Source: Zoogloeaceae bacterium
GTDB lineage: Bacteria; Pseudomonadota; Gammaproteobacteria; Burkholderiales; Rhodocyclaceae
Length of the DNA: 41,312 nt
Direction of reading: 5' to 3'
Assembly (NCBI GenBank): GCA_016791005.1
Contig: JAEUNY010000070.1
Location: forward strand, 1-41,312
Positions 35,721 through 41,312 of this stretch are shown piece after piece; the stretch's first letter is position 1; the number at the start of each line of letters is the position of its first letter. The notes under the pieces were generated by a model, which saw only the letters and a program-made list of their open reading frames with translations, was not told the origin of the DNA and ran no database searches. Position numbers and translations under genes: made by a program.

Positions 35721-35755
35721 GCGTCGCAACAAGTTTCGCTAAAATTAGGTATACT
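35719..35755 (+). promoter_or_regulatory. Promoter and candidate PhaR site before phaB copy 2
   Basis: The palindrome TTGC-GTC-GCAA (35719-35729) is followed by ACAA, so the minus strand reads TTGTTGC-GAC-GCAA. A -10-like TAAAAT lies at 35740-35745 and TATACT at 35750-35755. A similar TTGTTGC occurs upstream of phaR. PhaR is known to bind such TGC-rich sites, but the exact motif here is inferred. Confidence 0.45.
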
Positions 35756-35864
35756 TATGCCTTGATCGGGGACGTTTGGCCTGATCATTCAACGGCTGGA
35801 CGCCCACCAGCAAATGAGTCGCCGACCCATGGTTGGCGTGTGTACTGCAGCAAAAGGAATGAAA

Positions 35865-36605
35865 ATGACGCAAAAAGTCGCTCTTGTCACCGGCGCGATG
35901 GGCGGTCTGGGAACCGCGATTTGCCAGGCTCTGGCCAAGGATGGAATGACCGTGTTGGCGAACTGCCTCCCCGGTTTTCCCCAAAAGGATGAATGGCTGG
36001 CCAAGCAGAAGGAACTGGGTTTTGAGTTCATCGCGGCCGAGGGCGATGTGTCGGATTATGCTTCTTGCCAGGAGATGGTCGCCAAGATCGAGGCCGAGGT
36101 CGGCCCGGTGGATGTGCTGGTGAACAACGCCGGCATCACCCGCGACAAGTTCTTCCCCAAAATGGAAAAGGCGCAATGGGATGCGGTCATTTCGACCAAC
36201 CTGAACAGCCTCTTCAACGTCACCCACCAGATTTCGCCCAAGATGGCCGAGCGTGGGTGGGGCCGTATCATCAATATCTCCTCTGTGAATGGGGTGAAAG
36301 GTCAGGCCGGGCAGACCAACTACTCCGCAGCAAAGGCCGGGGTGCTAGGCTTTACCAAGGCGCTGGCTGGCGAGCTGGCCCCCAAGGGCGTGACGGTCAA
36401 CGCGGTCGCGCCGGGTTACATCGGGACCGACATGGTCATGGCGATTCGTGAGGATATCCGCCAAGGGATCGTCGATACCGTCCCCATGAAGCGTCTGGGC
36501 AAGCCTGAAGAAATTGGTGCGTTGTGCAGCTATCTGGCGTCGGATATGGCGGGGTATGTCACGGGTGCGACCATCAATATCAATGGCGGTCTGCATATGT
36601 GCTGA
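35865..36605 (+). CDS. phaB: Acetoacetyl-CoA reductase, copy 2
   Basis: A 246-residue paralogue of copy 1 with the same layout: TGAMGGLGTAI, NNAGITRDKF, ISSVNGVKGQAGQTNYSAAKAG, APGYIGTDMV and ININGGLHMC. The active-site Ser, Tyr and Lys are present. It has its own promoter-like region and starts at ATG 35865 after AAAAGGAA; an ATG at 35859 overlaps that ribosome site. A separate expression mode or cofactor preference is possible. No thiolase (phaA) is present in the locus. Confidence 0.95.
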   Translation: MTQKVALVTGAMGGLGTAICQALAKDGMTVLANCLPGFPQKDEWLAKQKELGFEFIAAEGDVSDYASCQEMVAKIEAEVGPVDVLVNNAGITRDKFFPKMEKAQWDAVISTNLNSLFNVTHQISPKMAERGWGRIINISSVNGVKGQAGQTNYSAAKAGVLGFTKALAGELAPKGVTVNAVAPGYIGTDMVMAIREDIRQGIVDTVPMKRLGKPEEIGALCSYLASDMAGYVTGATININGGLHMC

Positions 36606-36640
36606 CGACCGGTTTTGCCGTGTTGGCGAGATCGACTGGT

Positions 36641-36676
36641 GCAACAAAACCCCGCTTCGCAGCGGGGTTTTGTTGC
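36641..36676. terminator. 16-bp perfect hairpin between phaB copy 2 and phaR
   Basis: GCAACAAAACCCCGCT (36641-36656), loop TCGC, and its exact complement (36661-36676). The A-rich left arm and T-rich right arm make it a likely terminator in both directions. The right arm includes TTGTTGC, which could also be part of a PhaR site for phaR. Confidence 0.9.
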
Positions 36677-36686
36677 GCTGCTGCGG

Positions 36687-36692
36687 TATAAT
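36687..36692 (+). promoter_or_regulatory. Probable phaR -10 element
   Basis: A perfect TATAAT, 42 bases before the phaR start. The -35 position falls in the right arm of the terminator hairpin and has no consensus hexamer. A TTGTTGC-GCT-GC sequence lies just upstream (36670-36681) and could be a site for autoregulation. Confidence 0.6.
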
Positions 36693-36733
36693 TTAGAAGA
36701 GAGCGGGCGAACCGCCGTCTGGAGGGGATTCAA

Positions 36734-37327
36734 ATGGGTAGTCCGTCACGATTGATCAAGAAGTATCCTAATCGCCGTCTTTATGACACGCGCACCAGTT
36801 CTTACATCACCTTGGCGGACGTCAAGGAGTTGGTTTTGGGGCATGAAGATTTTCAGGTGGTTGATGCCAAGAGTGGCGACGAACTCACCCGCAGCATTCT
36901 CCTGCAGATCATTCTGGAGGAAGAAGCAGGCGGCGCACCCATGTTCACGAGCGATTTGCTCGCTCAGATGATCCGGTTCTACGGAAATGCCATGCAGGGC
37001 ATGATGGGCAAGTACCTTGAAAACAACATCAAGGCATTTGCCGATATGCAGCAAAAGCTTCAGGACCAAGCCAAGGCGATCTATGGGGACAATAACCCCC
37101 TGAGTCAGGATCTCTGGGCGCAATTCCTCAATTTCCAGGGACCTGCGCTGCAGAGCATGATGGGTACCTACATCGAACAGAGCAAGAAGATGTTCCTGCA
37201 GATGCAGGAGCAGATTGAAAGTCAGACGCGAAATATGTTCTCCGGGTTTCAGTTCCCAAGTTACGGCCTCGGCAAGGATGTGTCCGGGCGGGGCGAAGGG
37301 AACTCCGGTGGTGGCAACGTGAAGTAA
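36734..37327 (+). CDS. phaR: Polyhydroxyalkanoate synthesis repressor PhaR
   Basis: A 197-residue regulator that senses PHA and controls phasin and related genes. The N-terminal DNA-binding domain (about 1-65) contains LIKKYPNRRLYDTRTSSYITL. Two copies of the PHB-accumulation repeat follow, one around DLLAQMIRFYGNAMQGMMGKYLE and the other around FQGPALQSMMGTYIEQSK. A Gly-rich end is typical. GGAGGGG lies eight bases before the ATG. A short GC palindrome and T run (37329-37347) follow. Confidence 0.95.
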   Translation: MGSPSRLIKKYPNRRLYDTRTSSYITLADVKELVLGHEDFQVVDAKSGDELTRSILLQIILEEEAGGAPMFTSDLLAQMIRFYGNAMQGMMGKYLENNIKAFADMQQKLQDQAKAIYGDNNPLSQDLWAQFLNFQGPALQSMMGTYIEQSKKMFLQMQEQIESQTRNMFSGFQFPSYGLGKDVSGRGEGNSGGGNVK

Positions 37328-37328
37328 C

Positions 37329-37347
37329 GCGGCCGGCCGCATTTTTT
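37329..37347 (+). terminator. Weak terminator after phaR
   Basis: The 12-base palindrome GCGGCCGGCCGC (37329-37340) is followed directly by ATTTTTT. As a hairpin the stem would be only four base pairs with a four-base loop, so termination is probably partial and rimO may be read through. Confidence 0.45.
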
Positions 37348-37366
37348 AGGGGACTTGGCTGTCCGC

Positions 37367-38698
37367 ATGGCGAAGCAAGCACGTCAACGACCCCCTCGGG
37401 TGGGGTTCGTGTCCCTGGGCTGTCCCAAGGCCACCGTCGATTCCGAGCACATCCTTACCCGTCTCCGGGGTGAGGGCTACGAAATTTCCCCGACCTACGA
37501 TGAGGCCGATTTAGTGGTCGTCAACACCTGCGGCTTCATTGATGCTGCAGTGGCGGAATCGCTGGCCGCAATCGGGGAAGCGCTGAATGAAAATGGCAAG
37601 GTGATCGTTACCGGCTGCCTCGGAGCGAAGGAAGACGTGATCCTGGCGGCCCATCCCCAGGTCCTCGAGGTCACCGGGCCCCATGCCACTGAAGCCGTCA
37701 TGCAGGCTGTGCATCGTCACCTGCCGAAGCGCCATGACCCCTTCCAGGATCTGGTGCCCCCCCAGGGAATTCGCCTCACGCCGAGCCATTATGCCTACCT
37801 GAAAATCTCCGAAGGCTGTAATCACCGATGTTCCTTCTGCATCATTCCGTCGATGCGGGGCGACTTGGTGAGTCGTCCGATCGGTGATGTGATGAAGGAG
37901 GCCGAGTCCTTGGTGGACGCCGGGGTGCGCGAGATCCTGGTGATTTCTCAGGACACCAGCGCTTACGGTGTTGATCTGCGCTATCGGACGGGGTTTTGGG
38001 GTGGCCGCCCGTTGAAGACCCGGTTGGTGGAGCTTTGCAAGGCCTTGGGTGAGCTCGGCGTGTGGGTGCGTCTCCACTACGTGTATCCCTATCCGAGCGT
38101 CGATGAATTACTGCCCTTGATGGCCGAGGGATTGATCCTCCCTTACCTCGATGTCCCGTTCCAGCACGCTAGCCCGCGTATCCTTAAGCTGATGAAACGC
38201 CCTGGCGCGGTGGATGACACTCTGGCGCGCATTCGATCTTGGCGGAGCATTTGCCCGGAATTGACCATACGCAGCACCTTCATCACCGGATTCCCCGGCG
38301 AAACGGAGGATGATTTCGCCCAGCTCCTGGACTTTCTGGCTGAGGCGCAGCTCGACCGCGTGGGGGCCTTCGCCTATTCGCCGGTCGAGGGCGCTACAGC
38401 GAATGAACTCCCAGACCCCGTTCCAGAATTGCTGCGGGAGGAACGGAAGGCGAGGCTGATGGCATTCCAGGAAGACATCAGCACCCAGCGCCTGGAAGCG
38501 AAGATTGGTCAGGAAATGACGGTGCTGGTGGACGAGGTTGATGAGGAAGGTGCGCTTGCCCGCTCGGCGGCCGATGCGCCGGAGATCGATGGCCTGGTGG
38601 TGATTCCCGACGGCGAGGGATTGGAAGTGGGCGAATTCATTCGTGTTCGGGTGACCGACTGCGACGTCCATGATCTGTACGCAACGCCCATCGCCTGA
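37367..38698 (+). CDS. rimO: Ribosomal protein S12 methylthiotransferase RimO
   Basis: A 443-residue radical SAM enzyme that adds a methylthio group to Asp of ribosomal protein S12. The N-terminal UPF0004 domain has [20 protein letters not shown] and VTGCLG, three cysteines of the second cluster. The radical SAM triad is [13 protein letters not shown]-like C-terminal domain (about 375-440) follows. The ATG at 37367 is used; the only good ribosome site, AGGGGA at 37348, is closer to a TTG at 37355, so the start is not certain. Confidence 0.94.
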   Translation: MAKQARQRPPRVGFVSLGCPKATVDSEHILTRLRGEGYEISPTYDEADLVVVNTCGFIDAAVAESLAAIGEALNENGKVIVTGCLGAKEDVILAAHPQVLEVTGPHATEAVMQAVHRHLPKRHDPFQDLVPPQGIRLTPSHYAYLKISEGCNHRCSFCIIPSMRGDLVSRPIGDVMKEAESLVDAGVREILVISQDTSAYGVDLRYRTGFWGGRPLKTRLVELCKALGELGVWVRLHYVYPYPSVDELLPLMAEGLILPYLDVPFQHASPRILKLMKRPGAVDDTLARIRSWRSICPELTIRSTFITGFPGETEDDFAQLLDFLAEAQLDRVGAFAYSPVEGATANELPDPVPELLREERKARLMAFQEDISTQRLEAKIGQEMTVLVDEVDEEGALARSAADAPEIDGLVVIPDGEGLEVGEFIRVRVTDCDVHDLYATPIA

Positions 38699-38726
38699 CT
38701 CTCGCCAAGACCTGGAGGTCTGGCAC

Positions 38727-38789
38727 ATGCCCTTCCAAGGATTCGACCTCCCCTGCCATCGCCTTCCGGTGGTGCCTTGCCATCCATGA
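38727..38789 (+). CDS. Possible 20-residue leader peptide
   Basis: An open frame ATG...TGA that encodes MPFQGFDLPCHRLPVVPCHP. It has GGAGG (38714-38718) eight bases upstream, while the patatin gene itself has no good ribosome site. Its TGA overlaps the patatin ATG (ATGA at 38786). The ribosome site sits partly in a small hairpin AGACC-TGGA-GGTCT (38708-38721). Whether it is translated is unknown; coupled translation of the patatin gene would be its simplest role. Confidence 0.4.
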   Translation: MPFQGFDLPCHRLPVVPCHP

Positions 38790-39694
38790 AGCGCCGATCA
38801 CCTCGGGTGGGACTGGCCTTGGGCAGTGGGTCTGCGCGAGGGTGGGCCCATCTGGGTGTTCTTCAGGCGCTGGCTAAAGAGGGCATTCAGCCGGATGTGA
38901 TTTGCGGATGTTCAATTGGCGCCTTTGTGGGGGCCGCCGTGGCCGGCGGCGATCAGGAACGCCTTCTTGCCTGGGCGGATTCGCTACGCTGGAAGGATGT
39001 CCTCGCGCTGATGGACGTCAGCCTGAAAGGGGGGCTGATCAAGGGCGCGCGCCTAATGGAGTTTTTCGAGCGAAATTTTGAGGAACGGGATTTCTCCGCC
39101 CTCGAGACGCCGTTCGCTTGCGTGGCGACCGATCTCCTGACTGGGCGGGAAGTCTGGCTACGGGAGGGAAGTGTGTCGCAGGCGGTGCGTGCTTCGATTG
39201 CCCTGCCTGGACTGATGACGCCGGTCCAGTGGGGCGATTCCGTGCTGGTGGATGGCGGCCTCGTCAATCCTGTGCCGGTGTCCCTGTGCCGGGCAATGGG
39301 AGCGGATTTTGTGGTGGCCGTCGATTTGGGTTCCGACGTCGTTGGCCGCCCTTGGCGCCAGGAAGCGCAGACACTTCCCGGGGACAGTGGTGGCGCCTGG
39401 TCCCGCCGGCTTTTTAGTCGCCTTGGGTTTGGCAACGGTGAACCGCTGCCTGGCGAGCCCGCCCCTCCGTCCATCGTCGGAGTCCTGGTGTCTTCGATCA
39501 ACATCATGCAGGTGCGCATCGCCCGTAGCCGTCTTGCCGGTGAGCCCGCCGACGTGCTCTTGTCCCCCAGGGTGGGGCACGTCGGACCCCTCGACTACCA
39601 TCGTGCGACTGAGACCCTCGCGGAGGGTGTCGCTGAAGTGCGAAGGATGCTTCCGGTCCTTCATCACGCCCTGGCTCGTTTCCATTCGGCCTAA
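38786..39694 (+). CDS. Patatin-like phospholipase family protein (RssA type)
   Basis: A 302-residue predicted serine hydrolase. The oxyanion motif is GSGSARG (about 13-19), the nucleophile Ser43 lies in GCSIG, and the dyad Asp156 in VDGGLVNP. It resembles bacterial RssA and the NTE family, probably acting on lysophospholipids at the membrane; the substrate is not known. A C-terminal extension with basic and Pro-rich parts follows the catalytic domain. The next gene begins four bases after the stop. Confidence 0.9.
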   Translation: MKRRSPRVGLALGSGSARGWAHLGVLQALAKEGIQPDVICGCSIGAFVGAAVAGGDQERLLAWADSLRWKDVLALMDVSLKGGLIKGARLMEFFERNFEERDFSALETPFACVATDLLTGREVWLREGSVSQAVRASIALPGLMTPVQWGDSVLVDGGLVNPVPVSLCRAMGADFVVAVDLGSDVVGRPWRQEAQTLPGDSGGAWSRRLFSRLGFGNGEPLPGEPAPPSIVGVLVSSINIMQVRIARSRLAGEPADVLLSPRVGHVGPLDYHRATETLAEGVAEVRRMLPVLHHALARFHSA

Positions 39695-39698
39695 CGAC

Positions 39699-41105
39699 AT
39701 GGTCCGCGACTTTCGGGATGGCCTCGCGAAAATCGTCGGTGCGACCCACGTGCTGATGGGCGCCGAAGCCGCGCAGTTTGAGGGCGACTGGCGTGGGCGA
39801 TACCGCGCGCGCGCACTTGCTGTGGTCCGGCCTGCCAACACCGCCGAGATCGCGGCCGTGGTTTCCTTGTGTCGGGAATGGCGGGTGCCAGTGGTCCCTC
39901 AAGGGGGAAACACCGGTCTATGCGGCGGCTCTGTGCCTGTGGTCGATGATTCGGCGATCGTCTTGAGCTTGGGGCGCCTGAATCGGATTCGGGGCGTCGA
40001 TCCCCTGGACGCAAGTCTCTGTGCCGAGGCGGGATGTACCCTGGCCCAGGTCCAGGCCGCCGCGGAGGGTATTGGTCAGCTGTTTCCCCTTTCCCTTGCA
40101 TCAGAGGGCTCCTGCGAGATCGGCGGCAACATTTCCACCAATGCTGGGGGGGTCCATGTCCTCCGCTATGGCACGATGCGGGACTTGGTGCTGGGCTTGG
40201 AGGTCGTGTTGCCCGACGGGCGAATCTGGGATGGCTTGCGTCGCCTGCGCAAGGACAATACGGGCTACGACTTGAAGCAACTTTATATTGGTGCTGAAGG
40301 CACCCTGGGGGTGGTGACGGCTGCGACCCTCAAGCTGTTTCCACAGCCGAAAAGCCGGGCGGTGGCCTGGATCGGTTTGCCCGACATCGCTGCGGCGCAA
40401 TCTCTATTCACTGTGCTCAAGCAGCGCTTTGGCGAACGTTTGATGGCGTTCGAACTCATTGGGGAGGCGGCGCTCGAGCTCGTCGTGCGGCATATCCCCG
40501 GCGCGCATCGGCCGCTCCCCGCACACCAGGGTTGGGCAGTCCTCGTGGAACTCACAGATAGCCAAGCAGACGTGGATCTCGTTGCCCTCATGGAGGGAAT
40601 TTTGGGCGAGGGGGTGGCGGCGGGCTGGGCAGCCGACGCAGTGATCGCCCAATCGCTTGCCCAGGCTAAAACCCTGTGGGGGCTGCGGGAAAACATCTCC
40701 GAGGCCCAGAAGATCGAAGGGGTTAGCATCAAGCACGATATTTCGGTCCCAATCAGCCGGATCGTGCAGTTTCTTGGCGAGGCGGATGTGGCCCTGCGCA
40801 ACCGCTCCAGCGGGGTCCGTATTGTGGTTTTCGGCCATTTCGGCGATGGCAATCTTCACTACAACCTCAGCATGACGGACGATGCGGAGAATGCCCGTTT
40901 TCTTCTTACGGCGGACGACATGACGCGCATCGTGCATGATCTTGTCGCCGCCCACGGTGGGTCGATTTCGGCGGAGCACGGTATCGGTCAGTTGAAGCGG
41001 GCAGATTTGCGTCGCTACAAATCCGCCGTCGAACTGGAGATGATGACCAAGGTCAAGGCCGCGTTGGACCCTGAAGGGCTAATGAATCCGGGCAAGCTGC
41101 TTTAG
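39699..41105 (+). CDS. FAD-linked oxidase, D-2-hydroxyacid dehydrogenase type (GlcD/D2HGDH-like)
   Basis: A 468-residue flavoprotein with a VAO/PCMH-type FAD domain (PQGGNTGLCGGSVP, GGNISTNAGGVHVLRYG, GAEGTLGVVT) and a C-terminal substrate domain with FGHFGDGNLHYN and EHGIGQLKR. This layout matches D-2-hydroxyglutarate or D-lactate dehydrogenases that pass electrons to the quinone pool. The precise substrate cannot be told. The start at 39699 is four bases after the patatin stop, with no strong ribosome site, so it is probably translated by coupling. A tRNA promoter follows. Confidence 0.92.
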   Translation: MVRDFRDGLAKIVGATHVLMGAEAAQFEGDWRGRYRARALAVVRPANTAEIAAVVSLCREWRVPVVPQGGNTGLCGGSVPVVDDSAIVLSLGRLNRIRGVDPLDASLCAEAGCTLAQVQAAAEGIGQLFPLSLASEGSCEIGGNISTNAGGVHVLRYGTMRDLVLGLEVVLPDGRIWDGLRRLRKDNTGYDLKQLYIGAEGTLGVVTAATLKLFPQPKSRAVAWIGLPDIAAAQSLFTVLKQRFGERLMAFELIGEAALELVVRHIPGAHRPLPAHQGWAVLVELTDSQADVDLVALMEGILGEGVAAGWAADAVIAQSLAQAKTLWGLRENISEAQKIEGVSIKHDISVPISRIVQFLGEADVALRNRSSGVRIVVFGHFGDGNLHYNLSMTDDAENARFLLTADDMTRIVHDLVAAHGGSISAEHGIGQLKRADLRRYKSAVELEMMTKVKAALDPEGLMNPGKLL

Positions 41106-41141
41106 AGGTCGAAACTGGGCCGGATTCAATGGGCGCGGGCC

Positions 41142-41170
41142 TTTACAGGGCGCGGTCGATTGGCTATAGT
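41142..41170 (+). promoter_or_regulatory. Promoter of the tRNA-Ala/Glu unit
   Basis: -35 TTTACA (41142-41147), 17-base spacer, -10 TATAGT (41165-41170), then a short GC-rich discriminator (TCGGCC) typical of stable RNA genes under stringent control. The best sigma-70 promoter in the window. Confidence 0.85.
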
Positions 41171-41188
41171 TCGGCCTCTTTCGCGGTC

Positions 41189-41264
<76 letters not shown>

Positions 41265-41273
41265 ACCGTCGAA

Positions 41274-41312
41274 GTCCCCATCGTCTAGAGGCCTAGGACA
41301 CCGCCCTTTCAC
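41274..41312 (+). tRNA. tRNA-Glu (TTC), partial
   Basis: The 5' half only. It starts GTCCCCATCGTCTAGAGG, typical of bacterial tRNA-Glu, and reaches the anticodon loop CTTTCAC (anticodon TTC at 41308-41310) at the window end. It follows tRNA-Ala by nine bases and probably shares its transcript. Confidence 0.93.

Noticed and set aside
37355-37366. TTG start for rimO four codons upstream of the ATG
   Set aside because: The ribosome site would touch the TTG, and the extra residues are not part of the conserved N-terminus. Not fully excluded.

Overview
The window looks like a chromosomal segment of a GC-rich betaproteobacterium, most likely of the Rhodocyclales (Azoarcus, Dechloromonas, Accumulibacter-like). 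Reasons: gene order petABC-sspAB, recR behind ybaB behind dnaX, a class I PHA synthase with two acetoacetyl-CoA reductases and PhaR, DUF2322 and DUF3597 proteins, and a VC_2705-type symporter beside acs. The lineage is inferred from gene content and synteny, not from a marker search. I see no insertion sequence, phage gene, CRISPR array or integration site.

Layout. 1-2875: end of an unidentified gene (perhaps Rid family), YciO, class I fumarase and a YqhA membrane protein (the last three on the minus strand). 3134-12966: a probable acetate uptake and sensing locus on the plus strand: acs, a tandem-hairpin terminator region, a 66-residue two-helix membrane protein, a transporter-histidine kinase fusion (SSS-STAC-HisKA-HATPase, CbrA/CrbS-like), a receiver-only response regulator, a membrane protein that joins a PAS and degenerate kinase module to a DEDDh exonuclease, and a stand-alone SSS symporter with a large hydrophilic insert. 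13036-18793: purB, DUF2322, dsbC, a UbiH-type monooxygenase, DUF3597, a YidB-like protein and a ZIP metal transporter. 19064-23043: dnaX, ybaB, recR and a CaiB-type CoA transferase. 23187-28039: cytochrome bc1 (petABC), sspA, sspB, bacteriohemerythrin and DUF1992. 28187-32727: ManC-type GDP-mannose synthesis enzyme, an unknown protein, bamD, rluD and pgeF. 32759-37327: PHA locus (small membrane protein with an apparent ATT start, phaC, two phaB copies, phaR). 37367-41105: rimO, patatin-like phospholipase, FAD-linked oxidase. 41142-41312: promoter, tRNA-Ala(GGC) and the start of tRNA-Glu(TTC).

How they fit together. Acs activates acetate to acetyl-CoA, which can feed the TCA cycle (fumarase), respiration (bc1) or PHB storage (PhaB, PhaC, PhaR). 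The sensor locus next to acs is the best candidate for an undescribed system. The second sensor protein has the alignment of a histidine kinase H-box, but Glu292 replaces the phosphoacceptor His, the ATP-binding motifs are eroded, and an intact DEDDh nuclease is attached at the C-terminus. Its gene overlaps the receiver-only regulator by ATGA. This suggests a signalling route from a transporter-like kinase through a receiver to a membrane-tethered nuclease. That route is inference. The domain order and residues are visible in the sequence.
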